Positions 40,586-50,305 of a DNA stretch of 64,000 nucleotides are shown here, piece by piece; the stretch's first letter is position 1; the number at the start of each line of letters is the position of its first letter. Source of the stretch: Mycobacterium sp. WUMAC-067 (GTDB taxonomy: Bacteria; Actinomycetota; Actinomycetes; Mycobacteriales; Mycobacteriaceae). The notes below the pieces were generated by a model. That model was not told the DNA's origin. It saw only the letters and a program-made list of their open reading frames with translations, and did not search any database. The DNA is taken from assembly GCF_020217485.1 (NCBI RefSeq), contig NZ_JAEKMI010000012.1, positions 1 through 64,000 on the forward strand, read 5' to 3'. Both the position numbers and the translations under genes were made by a program.

Positions 40586-40936
40586 TTATCCGTGGCCGGA
40601 CCCGCAGCCGACGCCGGGCAGGCAGCCGGTGCCGCCGGGCACGCCGCCCGGGCCGGCGAACTGGCCACCGGAGCCGCAGCCCACACCCGGAACGCAGCCC
40701 TGGCCGCCAGGCCCGCCGCCGGGACCCTCGAACTGGCCTCCCGAGCCGCAGTTTCCGTTGGCGTCGCAGCCGCCGCCGCCCGGGTCCTGCTTGAAGGTGA
40801 CGTGGGTCGGAGCGGGGGAATTGGCAGCTGGTCCGGCGACGGAAACGTCAGCGACGGCCGCGGGTGCGGCGGCGATAGCCGCAGCCACAGCCCCGGCAAC
40901 AACCAGCGGTTTCATGAGTGTCAATTTCGATAGCAT
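40586..40936 (-). CDS. secreted Gly/Pro-rich protein with 24-residue Cys repeats
   Basis: 116 aa from ATG 40936 (an ATG at 40915 is an alternative). Signal peptide MKPLVVAGAVAAAIAA, cleavage near AVA-DV. The mature part holds about 2.5 copies of a 24-residue repeat with the pattern GCxPGxGCGSGGQFxGPGGx and then PGG: three Cys pairs spaced five residues apart within each pair. No function known. It is convergent with the carboxylase gene, 13 nt apart. Confidence 0.72.
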   Translation of the reverse strand: MLSKLTLMKPLVVAGAVAAAIAAAPAAVADVSVAGPAANSPAPTHVTFKQDPGGGGCDANGNCGSGGQFEGPGGGPGGQGCVPGVGCGSGGQFAGPGGVPGGTGCLPGVGCGSGHG

Positions 40937-41014
40937 GCGCCTGGCATACCACCTCCACACGTGTCCAAAACATCGCGAATAAAATTCGGTGGCAAACAAC
41001 GGAAGGCCCACGAC

Positions 41015-41797
41015 ATGACCTCACAAGATCTGACCGGCCGTACCGCAATCGTCACCGGCGCGTCACGCGGAATCGGCCTGTCGATCGCTCAGCAGCTGGC
41101 GGCCGCGGGCGCCAACGTGGTGCTGACCGCCCGCAAGCAGGAGGCCGCCGACGAGGCCGCCGCGCAGGTCGGTGCCCAGGCCGTCGGCGTCGGGGCGCAT
41201 GCGGTCGACGAGGAGGCGGCCCGGCGCTGCGTGGACATGACGCTCGAGCGCTTCGGCAGCGTCGACATCCTGGTCAACAACGCCGGAACCAACCCCGCCT
41301 ACGGTCCGCTGATCGACCAGGACCACGCCCGTTTCACCAAGATCTTCGACGTCAACCTGTGGGCCCCGCTGCTGTGGACCTCGCTCGTCGTCAAGTCGTG
41401 GATGGGCGAGCATGGCGGGGCGATCGTCAACACCGCCTCCATCGGCGGCATGCACCAGTCGCCGGCGATGGGCATGTACAACGCCACCAAGGCCGCGCTG
41501 ATCCACGTCACCAAGCAATTGGCGCTGGAACTTTCGCCGCGCGTGCGGGTCAACGCGATCTGCCCCGGCGTGGTGCGCACCAGGCTGGCCGAGGCGCTGT
41601 GGAAGGACCACGAGGATCCGCTGGCGTCGTCGATCGCACTCGGGCGCATCGGCGAACCGATCGACGTGGCCGCGGCGGTCGCCTTTCTGGTTTCCGACGC
41701 GGCGAGCTGGATCACGGGCGAAACCATGGTCATCGACGGTGGTCTGCTGCTGGGCGCCGCACAGGGATTCCGGTCCGCACCCGGCGGCGGGCAATGA
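41015..41797 (+). CDS. short-chain dehydrogenase/reductase (Rv2766c-like)
   Basis: 260 aa, matching Rv2766c in length. TGASRGIG cofactor motif at residues 13-20, NNAG, catalytic YNATK (Tyr and Lys) and CPGVVRT. Probably an NAD(P)H 3-ketoacyl reductase-type enzyme. ATG 41015 is preceded by GGAAGG at suitable distance; an upstream in-frame ATG (40961) is less likely. The next acyl-CoA dehydrogenase gene overlaps by 4 nt, giving an SDR-FadE-FadE operon. Confidence 0.92.
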   Translation: MTSQDLTGRTAIVTGASRGIGLSIAQQLAAAGANVVLTARKQEAADEAAAQVGAQAVGVGAHAVDEEAARRCVDMTLERFGSVDILVNNAGTNPAYGPLIDQDHARFTKIFDVNLWAPLLWTSLVVKSWMGEHGGAIVNTASIGGMHQSPAMGMYNATKAALIHVTKQLALELSPRVRVNAICPGVVRTRLAEALWKDHEDPLASSIALGRIGEPIDVAAAVAFLVSDAASWITGETMVIDGGLLLGAAQGFRSAPGGGQ

Positions 41798-42984
41798 GCG
41801 CCATCGACGCGGCCGAGCTGGACGCGCGGGTGCAGGCACTGCTGGACGAGCACGATCCGACGGCCGGCGACCCGCGGGAATTCCTTGGCGCGCAATACGA
41901 TGTGGGCCTGGCCTGGGTGCACCTGCCGCAGGGTTTCGGCGGGCTGGATCTGCCGCGCACCGCCCAGGAGCGCGTCGATGCCCGGCTGGCCGCGGCCGGC
42001 GCGCCGGTGGGCGGCACCCCGAAGAACTACATCGGGATGGGCATGGCCGCGCCGACCATCGCGGCGTTCGGCACCGACGAGCAGAAGCGAAAGTTCCTGC
42101 GCCCGTTGTTCACCGGCGAGCAGATCTACTGCCAGCTGTTCAGCGAGCCGGGAGCCGGATCGGACCTCGCCGGGGTGTCCACCCGGGCGGTCCGCGACGG
42201 TGATCAGTGGATTGTCAACGGGCAGAAGGTGTGGACGTCGCAGGCGCAGCACGCGCAGATGGCCATCCTGGTTGCCCGCACCGATCCGGCCGTGCCCAAA
42301 CACGCCGGCCTGACCTACTTTCTGTGCGACATGACGCAGCCGGGTGTCGAGATCCGGCCGTTGCGCCAGATCACCGGAGAGGCCGAATTCAACGAGGTCT
42401 TCCTCACCGAAGTCCGGGTGCCCGACGCGAACCGGCTGGGCCCGGAGGGCGGCGGTTGGCGGGTCGCGACCACCACGCTGAACAACGAACGCGTCGCCAT
42501 CGGTTCCCGCGCCGGGCTGTCGCGCGAGGGCGGTCACATCGGCAAGGTCGCCGACGCCTGGCGCGACGAGCCGGCGCTGCGTAACCCCGCCATGCACGAC
42601 CAGCTGATGCGGTTGTGGGTGGAGGCGGAGGTCTTTCGGCTCGCCGGTGAACGGCTGCGGCAGCAGGCCGCCACCGGTCAGCCGGGCCCGGAGGGGGCCG
42701 GCATGAAGGTGGCGTTCGCCACGCTGGCGCAAGCGATTTCGGGCTTCGAGATCGAGCTGCACGGCGAATCCGGCCTGCATTACGACGACTGGACCATGCG
42801 CAGGCCCGAGACGGTCGACCTGGTCGGCCGCGGGCCCGGCTACCGCTACCTGCGGGCGCGCGGCAATTCGATCGAGGGCGGCACCTCAGAAATCCTGCGC
42901 AACACCATCTCCGAGCGGATTCTCGGGCTGCCGGGCGAACATCGGGTCGACAAGGACGTCGCGTGGAAGGACCTGCCCCGATGA
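41794..42984 (+). CDS. acyl-CoA dehydrogenase, subunit 1 of a pair
   Basis: 396 aa. It has the FAD/substrate region CQLFSEPGAGSDLAGVST, NGQKVWTSQA, and the C-terminal EGGTSEILRNTISERILGLP. Together with the next gene (ATGA overlap), it forms an adjacent FadE pair like the heteromeric alpha2-beta2 dehydrogenases of mycobacterial steroid catabolism (family knowledge). This subunit carries the complete FAD-type signature and is likely the canonical one. Exact fadE number not assigned. Confidence 0.9.
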   Translation: MSAIDAAELDARVQALLDEHDPTAGDPREFLGAQYDVGLAWVHLPQGFGGLDLPRTAQERVDARLAAAGAPVGGTPKNYIGMGMAAPTIAAFGTDEQKRKFLRPLFTGEQIYCQLFSEPGAGSDLAGVSTRAVRDGDQWIVNGQKVWTSQAQHAQMAILVARTDPAVPKHAGLTYFLCDMTQPGVEIRPLRQITGEAEFNEVFLTEVRVPDANRLGPEGGGWRVATTTLNNERVAIGSRAGLSREGGHIGKVADAWRDEPALRNPAMHDQLMRLWVEAEVFRLAGERLRQQAATGQPGPEGAGMKVAFATLAQAISGFEIELHGESGLHYDDWTMRRPETVDLVGRGPGYRYLRARGNSIEGGTSEILRNTISERILGLPGEHRVDKDVAWKDLPR

Positions 42985-44093
42985 GCCCCCAGCGCGTGCC
43001 GACCGGGGACCTGCTCTACTCGGACACCGAAGACGCGCTGCGGGCCGGCGTCCGTCAGCTGTTCGCCGAGCGTTGCCCGCCCGAGTCGGTGGCCGGCGTG
43101 TATGACAGCCAACCCCAAGACTTCTCGGGCGTGTGGCGGACGCTGGCCACCGAGCTGGGCGTGGCCGGCCTGCTGGTTCCCGAATCGCTCGGCGGCGCCG
43201 GCGCCGGCGCCCGCGAGGCCGCGGTGGTCATGGAGGAGATCGGCCGCGCGGTCGCCCCGGTGCCGTTCTTGTCCAGCGCGGTCCTCGCCACGGTCGCGCT
43301 CATGCGGGCCGGGGACACCCAGACCGTCTCGGCGCTCGCCCAGGGCGAGCTGACGGCGGCGCTGGTGGTGCCGCTGACCGCAACGCCCGGCGACGCGGTC
43401 ACCGGGGTGAGCGGCGGGCCCGACGGCCTCAGCGGATCGGTCACGCCCGTGGCCGGCGCCGGCGAGGCCGACGTGCTGGTGGTGCCCGTCGCCGGGCCGG
43501 ACGGGCTCGAGCTGCACACCGTCGACCCCGCCGCGGCGGGCGTGCGGGTGTCGCCGCTGCTCGCGCTGGATATGACCAGACCCCTTGCCGCCGTGTCGTT
43601 TTCGAATACACCGTCGTCCCGGGTCGGGGCGGGCGACGGGCCGGTCGCCGACGCCGTCCTCACCGGGGCGGCCCTGCTGGCGTCCGAGCAACTCGGAGTC
43701 GCCCAATGGTGTCTCGACACCACGCTGGACTACGCCCGGCAACGCCGGCAGTTCGGTCGCACCATCGGCTCCTACCAGGCGATCAAGCACCGGCTGGCGG
43801 ACCTGTGGTTCGACGTCGGGGCGGCGGCGGCCGCGGCCCGCTATGCGGCCGACACCTGCGCCCGCGGCGACGACGACGCGGCCGCGGCGGCCGCCATCGC
43901 GCAGGCCTACTGCGGCGATGTCGCCGTGCACGCCGCCGAGGAATGCATCCAGCTGCACGGCGGCATCGGGATGACCTGGGAGTATCCCGCGCACCTCTAC
44001 CTCAAGCGGGCCAAGAGCGACCAGCTGGCGTTCGGCACCGGCTACCGACACCGTGCCCGGCTCGCCGAGTTGGTGAACCTGCCGCCGAGCTAG
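42981..44093 (+). CDS. acyl-CoA dehydrogenase, subunit 2 of a pair
   Basis: 370 aa. N-terminal helical domain (VAGLLVPESLGGAGAGAREAAVVMEEIGR), a shortened and divergent middle beta domain lacking the usual TEPGSGSD stretch, and a C-terminal domain with RRQFGRTIGSYQAIKH and QLHGGIGMTWEYPAHLYLKR. Loss of the middle FAD/substrate motif is typical of the second chain in alpha2-beta2 FadE complexes, so it probably functions only with the preceding subunit (inference). Confidence 0.88.
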   Translation: MSPQRVPTGDLLYSDTEDALRAGVRQLFAERCPPESVAGVYDSQPQDFSGVWRTLATELGVAGLLVPESLGGAGAGAREAAVVMEEIGRAVAPVPFLSSAVLATVALMRAGDTQTVSALAQGELTAALVVPLTATPGDAVTGVSGGPDGLSGSVTPVAGAGEADVLVVPVAGPDGLELHTVDPAAAGVRVSPLLALDMTRPLAAVSFSNTPSSRVGAGDGPVADAVLTGAALLASEQLGVAQWCLDTTLDYARQRRQFGRTIGSYQAIKHRLADLWFDVGAAAAAARYAADTCARGDDDAAAAAAIAQAYCGDVAVHAAEECIQLHGGIGMTWEYPAHLYLKRAKSDQLAFGTGYRHRARLAELVNLPPS

Positions 44094-44112
44094 ACGGCGC
44101 GCCGGGCAACCC

Positions 44113-44862
44113 TCAGCGCGGGAACGCCGCGGCGAACACCTCCGTCATCGCGGTCCAATGCCGCTCGGCGGCCGCGGGGTCATACGGCGCGTTGTCCGGG
44201 ACGGCGAACCCGTGGCCCGCCGAATACCACTCGATGGTGTGCTCGACGGCGGCCGCCGTCAGCGCCTTGTCGAGCTGTTCGGCGTGATCGGCGGTGAACG
44301 ACGCGTCGTTCTGGGCGCCGCCCACGTACACCGTCGCGCTCATCCGGTCGGCCAGCAGGTGCGGGCTGTCGTCGGAATCGGTTACCAGGCCGCCGCCGTG
44401 GAAGGACGCCGCCGCGGCCACCCGGTCGGGCGCCCGGCCGGCGACCATGAGCGACGTCCGCCCGCCCATGCAATAGCCGCACACGCCGAAGCGCTCGCCG
44501 GACACCTCGGGGCGGGCGGACAGGTAGTCGAAGAACGCGGTGGCGTCGGCGGCCATCCGGTCCGGGGTGACGCTGCCGATCATCGAAAACAGGCGTCCCC
44601 GTTCCGACTGGTCGCTGAAGACCGTCGCCATGTCGAACGGCGCCCATCCCGGGGTGCGGTAGTAGACGTCCGGGAGCAGCACGGCATAGCCGAATCCGGC
44701 CAGCTTGGCGGCCATCTGCTCAAACGTGTCTCGCACGCCGCCGGCGTCGGGATACATGACCACACCGGGCCACGGGACTTGGGATTCCGGCCCGTCGGGG
44801 GTGAACAGGTGCACCGTGCAGGTGCCATCGGGGGTGGTGACCACGTCGGTGATATTCGGCAT
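44113..44862 (-). CDS. dienelactone hydrolase family protein
   Basis: 249 aa matching Rv2765. Alpha/beta hydrolase with a Cys nucleophile in GYCMGG, an acid in the NDASF region and catalytic His in SAGHGF. Family members open lactone rings such as dienelactone; the physiological substrate here is unknown. ATG 44862 (MPNITDV) was chosen; an upstream in-frame ATG at 44901 falls in the repeat. Convergent with the FadE pair. Confidence 0.9.
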   Translation of the reverse strand: MPNITDVVTTPDGTCTVHLFTPDGPESQVPWPGVVMYPDAGGVRDTFEQMAAKLAGFGYAVLLPDVYYRTPGWAPFDMATVFSDQSERGRLFSMIGSVTPDRMAADATAFFDYLSARPEVSGERFGVCGYCMGGRTSLMVAGRAPDRVAAAASFHGGGLVTDSDDSPHLLADRMSATVYVGGAQNDASFTADHAEQLDKALTAAAVEHTIEWYSAGHGFAVPDNAPYDPAAAERHWTAMTEVFAAAFPR

Positions 44863-44900
44863 GGCACCCGTTCTACTCCGCTCGCCTAGACGCCCAAACA

Positions 44901-45005
44901 TCGGCGTCGACCCGCCGCGTCCGGCTTCGCCGCGCTTGCGATCGCCGCTGGATAAATCGGCGCCGACCCGCCGCGCCCGGCTTCGCCGCGCTTGCGATCG
45001 CCGCT
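44901..45005. repeat. tandem pair of a ~49-bp GC-rich intergenic repeat
   Basis: Copies at 44901-44949 and 44957-45005 (period 56) differ at only two positions (GTCGAC/GCCGAC and GTCC/GCCC). The reverse complement strongly resembles the 55-bp tandem repeat at 60186-60295, sharing GGCGATCGC, AGCGCGGCG and AGCCGG blocks. The second copy ends against the thyA -10 box. Confidence 0.8.
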
Positions 45006-45010
45006 AAGCT
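45005..45010 (+). promoter_or_regulatory. -10 box of thyA, leaderless type
   Basis: TAAGCT ends 6 nt before the GTG start of thyA; no ribosome-binding sequence. It abuts the last base of the upstream repeat, so repeat copy number could alter the promoter's upstream context. Confidence 0.5.
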
Positions 45011-45016
45011 GACCGC

Positions 45017-45817
45017 GTGCCAATCCCGACGCCCTACGAGGACCTGCTCCGCCTGGTGCTCGACGCGGGAACGGCCAAATCCGACCGCACCGGCACCGGA
45101 ACCCGAAGCCTGTTCGGTCAGCAGCTGCGCTATGACCTGTCGGCGGGCTTCCCGCTGCTCACCACCAAAAAGGTGCACCTCAAATCTGTCGTGTATGAGT
45201 TGCTGTGGTTCCTGCGTGGCGATTCCAACGTCGCCTGGCTGCACGAGCACGGTGTCACCATTTGGGACGAATGGGCAAGTGACAAAGGCGATCTCGGACC
45301 GATCTACGGCGTGCAATGGCGGTCCTGGCCGACACCGTCGGGCGAGCACGTCGACCAGATCAGCGCGGCCCTGGATTTACTGCGCACCGACCCTAACTCG
45401 CGACGCATCATCGTGTCCGCCTGGAACGTCGGCGAAATCCCGCAGATGGCGTTGCCGCCCTGTCACGCCTTCTTCCAGTTCTACGTGGCCGACGGGCGGC
45501 TGAGCTGCCAGCTCTACCAGCGCAGCGCCGACCTGTTTCTGGGCGTGCCGTTCAACATCGCCAGCTACGCGCTGCTGACACACATGATGGCCGCGCAGTC
45601 CGGCCTGTCGGTCGGCGAATTCGTGTGGACGGGCGGGGACTGCCACATCTACGACAACCACGTCGAGCAGGTCCGGCTGCAACTGAGCCGCGAGCCGCGG
45701 CCTTACCCGGAACTCGTTCTGGGCAAACGTGATTCGATCTTCGACTACACCTACGACGACGTCGTCGTGCGCAATTACGATCCGCACCCGGCCATCAAAG
45801 CCCCCGTCGCGGTATGA
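45017..45817 (+). CDS. thyA: thymidylate synthase ThyA
   Basis: 266 aa folate-dependent enzyme methylating dUMP to dTMP. The catalytic Cys149 is in [21 protein letters not shown] (phosphate Arg) and the DCHIYDNH segment are intact. The GTG start sits 6 nt after a -10 box. dfrA overlaps its stop (ATGA), forming the thyA-dfrA operon that regenerates tetrahydrofolate. thyX, an unrelated dTMP synthase, is 2.6 kb downstream. Confidence 0.97.
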   Translation: MPIPTPYEDLLRLVLDAGTAKSDRTGTGTRSLFGQQLRYDLSAGFPLLTTKKVHLKSVVYELLWFLRGDSNVAWLHEHGVTIWDEWASDKGDLGPIYGVQWRSWPTPSGEHVDQISAALDLLRTDPNSRRIIVSAWNVGEIPQMALPPCHAFFQFYVADGRLSCQLYQRSADLFLGVPFNIASYALLTHMMAAQSGLSVGEFVWTGGDCHIYDNHVEQVRLQLSREPRPYPELVLGKRDSIFDYTYDDVVVRNYDPHPAIKAPVAV

Positions 45818-46314
45818 CGCGTGCCACCGTGGGCCTGGTGTGGGCCCAGTCGACCTCCGGCGTCATCGGGCGCGATGGCGGCATCCCGTGGAACGTGCCC
45901 GAGGACCTCGCCCGGTTCAAAGAGGTGACCATTGGGCACACCGTGGTGATGGGCCGGCGGACATGGGTCTCGTTACCGGCCAAGGTGCGGCCGCTGCCCG
46001 GCCGGCGCAACGTCGTGCTGTCCCGCGAGAACGGCTTCGCTGCCCACGGCGCGCTGGTGGTCGGCTCGCTGGACGCGGCCTTCGCCCAGGCCGAGGGCGA
46101 GCCCGCGGTGTGGGTAATCGGCGGTGGGCAGGTGTATCTGGCCGCGTTGCCGTACGCCACTCGCTGCGAGGTCACCGAGATCGAGGTCGACCTGCGCCGC
46201 GACGACGACGACGCGCTGGCGCCCGCCCTTGACGAAACCTGGGTGGGCGAGGCGGGGGAGTGGCAGGCCAGCCGCTCCGGGCTGCGGTACCGCTTCCACA
46301 GCTACCGTCGCTGA
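45814..46314 (+). CDS. dfrA: dihydrofolate reductase
   Basis: 166 aa NADPH-dependent enzyme reducing dihydrofolate made by ThyA; the trimethoprim/PAS-pathway target. Conserved: [18 protein letters not shown] (substrate/NADPH loop), [19 protein letters not shown] and VIGGGQVY. Slightly longer than the M. tuberculosis enzyme (159 aa) because of a few N-terminal and loop residues. Confidence 0.96.
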   Translation: MTRATVGLVWAQSTSGVIGRDGGIPWNVPEDLARFKEVTIGHTVVMGRRTWVSLPAKVRPLPGRRNVVLSRENGFAAHGALVVGSLDAAFAQAEGEPAVWVIGGGQVYLAALPYATRCEVTEIEVDLRRDDDDALAPALDETWVGEAGEWQASRSGLRYRFHSYRR

Positions 46315-46416
46315 GTCTGCGCACCCGCTCGCGCTCGGCCCTGACCTGACATACTCGGACTCGGGGGTCGGTCGCACAGGTTCTACCAGCCACTTGGTGA
46401 AAAGGGGGAATTGGCA

Positions 46417-47151
46417 GTGATAACCGAACCCGTGAAGACGTTCTCGCGAAAGTTCATGGGCTACGACGCGGCCGCGGTCGATGCCCACATCGAGATGCTG
46501 GCCACCAAACAGCAGCTGCTGCTTGACGATGTCGAGAGCCTGCGGGCCCGGCTGCAGGAATCCGGCGAGCAAACTGCCGCGCTGCGCAAGGAAGTCGCCG
46601 TCCTCACCGACACCTCACCCTCGCCGCACGCCATGCAGAAGCGGATGGCGAAAATGCTGCAGCGCGCGGTCGACGAGGTCGCCGAGATGCAGGCCGAGGC
46701 GCGCGCCGAGGCGGACGCGCTGATCGCGGCGGCCGAGGCCGAAGCCGAAGCCGCCGAGCGCAAGCGCGACGAGGTGCTCGCGGACATGGCCGCGCAGCAG
46801 AAGGCGCTCGAAACCGAGTACGAACAGACCAAAGAAAAGCTCGAGGCCGAACTGGCGGGCATGCGCGCCGAGACCCAAGCGGCGATCGACGAGGCGCGTC
46901 AAAAAGCCGAGCGGGAGTGCGAGCGGCTCCTCGGGGACGCGAAGCAGGGGGCGGACCACTACCGTGACAACGCCCGGCGTGCGGTCGACGAGGCGACCGC
47001 GCGGCGAATCGAGATCCTCGAGCAGCTGATGGGCGTCTACCGCGACCTCGACGGGGTTCCGGCCGCGCTCGAGTCGGCCTATCAAGAACAGAAGAACCCG
47101 GCGCAGGACGGCGCCCTGACGCCGGTGGACGGCAAGGTCCGCGCGGGCTGA
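46417..47151 (+). CDS. DivIVA-like coiled-coil protein
   Basis: 244 aa, largely alpha-helical. The N-terminus (FSRKFMGYDAAAVDAHIEML) resembles the DivIVA N-terminal domain, then a long Ala/Glu/Lys/Arg-rich coiled coil (about residues 25-225). GTG 46417 is preferred because GGGGG lies 8 nt upstream; a TTG two codons earlier is too close to it. Relatives such as Wag31 organise polar growth and division, but this protein's role is unknown. Confidence 0.72.
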   Translation: MITEPVKTFSRKFMGYDAAAVDAHIEMLATKQQLLLDDVESLRARLQESGEQTAALRKEVAVLTDTSPSPHAMQKRMAKMLQRAVDEVAEMQAEARAEADALIAAAEAEAEAAERKRDEVLADMAAQQKALETEYEQTKEKLEAELAGMRAETQAAIDEARQKAERECERLLGDAKQGADHYRDNARRAVDEATARRIEILEQLMGVYRDLDGVPAALESAYQEQKNPAQDGALTPVDGKVRAG

Positions 47152-47184
47152 GCTGGCCTGCGCCGACGGGCGCGGGCGGGGCGG

Positions 47185-47190
47185 TATTCT
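47185..47190 (+). promoter_or_regulatory. -10 box, leaderless type
   Basis: TATTCT ends 7 nt before the GTG start of the YcaQ-type gene. Confidence 0.45.
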
Positions 47191-47197
47191 CGGCGCC

Positions 47198-48409
47198 GTG
47201 TCGACCCGCAGGCTGTCCGCCGCTCAAGCCCGGCGGATTGCCGTTGCGGCCCAAGGATTTAGCGGGCCCCGGCCGGGCGGCGAGATCACCCGGGCGCATC
47301 TGAAGCGGCTGATCTCCAGGATCCAAGTGCTGCAACTGGATTCGGTGTCGGTGGCGGTGCGCGCCCACTACGCCCCGGTGTTCAGCCGGCTCGGCCCCTA
47401 CGACCGCGACGTGCTCGACCGCGCGGCCTGGGGCCCGCGTTCGTCGCGGCTGCTGGCCGAATATTGGGCGCATGAGGCCGCGCTGATGGCCGTCGAGGAC
47501 TGGCCGCTGCTGCGCTGGCGGATGCGCCAGTACACCCATGGCCGGTGGGGAACCCATATCGTCAAGGCCAATCCGCGGCTGGCCGAGGAGGTGGTGGCCG
47601 CCGTCGCCGAACTCGGCCCCAGCACGGCCGGCCAAATCGAAGCGCATCTGGCCGCCGAGCCGCGCGGGCCACGCGGAAGCTGGTGGGGCAGCCGCAGCGA
47701 CACCAAATGGGTGGCCGAGGCGCTGTTCTCCTCCGGGGTGCTCACCACGGCCACCCGGGTGGGCTTCGCCCGCCATTACGACCTGGTGGAGCGGGTGCTG
47801 CCGGCCGCGGTGCTGGCCCGCCAGGTCGACGACGACGAGGCGATCCGCGAACTGACGCTGCGGGCGGCCGCCGCGCTGGGTGTGGGCACCGAGGCCGACA
47901 TCCGCGACTATTTTCGGCTGTCCGCCGCCCAGGTCAAACCGGCGATCGCGGAGCTGCTGGCCGCCGGTGACATCGAGCGGGTCGACGTCGACGGCTGGTC
48001 CGCCCCGGCCTACCTGCGTGCGGGCCGGACGGTGCCCCGCGCCGACCGCGGCACCGCGCTGCTCTGCCCGTTCGACCCGCTGATCTTCTTCCGGCCGCGG
48101 GTCGAGCGGCTCTTCGAATTCCATTACCGCATAGAGATTTACACGCCGGCCGCCAAACGACAGTACGGGTACTACGTGTGGCCGCTGCTGATGGACGGGC
48201 GGTTGGTGGCGCGGGTCGACCTCAAGGCCGACCGGACCGCCGACTCGCTGCGCGTCGTCGGCGCGTTCGCCGAACCCGAAGCCCCCAAAGCCCGCGTCGC
48301 CGCGGCGCTGGCCGGCGAACTCGAGTCCATGGCGTCCTGGCTGGGCCTGGGCGGGCTCAGCGTCTCCGGCCGGGGAGACCTGGCCGCCGACCTGCGGGCG
48401 GTCCGCTGA
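47198..48409 (+). CDS. YcaQ/AlkX-type winged-helix DNA glycosylase family protein
   Basis: 403 aa of the HTH_42 (YcaQ) family. Residues 46-48 read Q-L-D, the QxD catalytic motif of E. coli AlkX/YcaQ, which unhooks interstrand crosslinks and removes alkylated purines (Streptomyces AlkZ has QxQ). Later family blocks [19 protein letters not shown] and [11 protein letters not shown] are present. By motif, an intact crosslink-repair glycosylase is likely; activity in this organism is inference. Confidence 0.85.
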   Translation: MSTRRLSAAQARRIAVAAQGFSGPRPGGEITRAHLKRLISRIQVLQLDSVSVAVRAHYAPVFSRLGPYDRDVLDRAAWGPRSSRLLAEYWAHEAALMAVEDWPLLRWRMRQYTHGRWGTHIVKANPRLAEEVVAAVAELGPSTAGQIEAHLAAEPRGPRGSWWGSRSDTKWVAEALFSSGVLTTATRVGFARHYDLVERVLPAAVLARQVDDDEAIRELTLRAAAALGVGTEADIRDYFRLSAAQVKPAIAELLAAGDIERVDVDGWSAPAYLRAGRTVPRADRGTALLCPFDPLIFFRPRVERLFEFHYRIEIYTPAAKRQYGYYVWPLLMDGRLVARVDLKADRTADSLRVVGAFAEPEAPKARVAAALAGELESMASWLGLGGLSVSGRGDLAADLRAVR

Positions 48410-48458
48410 TGCCCGGCCTCCGACACCGATGCGCCCGGCACGCCTTAAGGTGAGCGCC

Positions 48459-49211
48459 GTGGCCGAGATCGCGCCGCTGCGCGTGCAACTGATCGCCAAG
48501 ACCGAGTTCTTGGCGCCCCCGGACGTGCCGTGGAGCACCGACGCCGATGGTGGCCCCGCGCTGGTGGAATTCGCCGGCCGGGCCTGCTATCAGAGCTGGT
48601 CGAAGCCCAACCCCAAGACGGCGACCAACGCCGGCTACATCAAGCACATCATCGACGTCGGACACTTTTCGGTGCTCGAGCACGCGAGCGTGTCGTTCTA
48701 CATCACCGGCCTGTCGCGCTCGTGCACGCACGAGCTGATCCGGCACCGGCACTTCTCCTACTCGCAGCTGTCGCAGCGCTACGTCCCGGAGACGGAGTCG
48801 CACGTCGTCGTGCCGCCCGGCCTGGAAGACGATCCCGAACTGCAGCAGATCCTGGCCGCGGCCGCCGACGCCAGCCGCGCCACCTACACCGAGTTGCTGA
48901 GCAGGCTGGAGGCAAAATTCGCCGACCAGCCGAACGCCATCCTGCGGCGCAAGCAGGCGCGCCAGGCCGCCCGCGCCGTGCTCCCCAACGCCACCGAAAC
49001 CCGCATCGTCGTCACCGGCAACTACCGGGCCTGGCGGCACTTCATCGCCATGCGCGCCAGCGAGCACGCCGACGTGGAAATCCGGCGGCTGGCCATCGAA
49101 TGCCTGCGTCAACTGGCGAGCGTGGCGCCCGCGGTGTTCGCCGACTTCGAGATCTCCACGCTCGCCGACGGGACCGAGGTCGCGACCAGCCCGTTGGCGA
49201 CCGAAGCCTGA
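48459..49211 (+). CDS. thyX: flavin-dependent thymidylate synthase ThyX
   Basis: 250 aa, the exact length of M. tuberculosis ThyX (Rv2754c). The ThyX motif [14 protein letters not shown] and the FAD/dUMP-binding [18 protein letters not shown] and RQAARAVLP segments are intact. It uses FADH2 and methylene-THF to make dTMP without producing dihydrofolate. The GTG at 48459 follows AAGGTGA by about 6 nt. Precedes dapA and rnj. Confidence 0.97.
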   Translation: MAEIAPLRVQLIAKTEFLAPPDVPWSTDADGGPALVEFAGRACYQSWSKPNPKTATNAGYIKHIIDVGHFSVLEHASVSFYITGLSRSCTHELIRHRHFSYSQLSQRYVPETESHVVVPPGLEDDPELQQILAAAADASRATYTELLSRLEAKFADQPNAILRRKQARQAARAVLPNATETRIVVTGNYRAWRHFIAMRASEHADVEIRRLAIECLRQLASVAPAVFADFEISTLADGTEVATSPLATEA

Positions 49212-49293
49212 CCCCGGCTGTCACCGCCGTCACTCGGCCGTGGGGCGTTGTAGCTGCTAGGCGGGCACGTGTCTACCATCCGTCCGGCCGTGA

Positions 49294-50286
<993 letters not shown>

Positions 50287-50305
50287 CCCAAGGAGCGTCC
50301 GAGAA

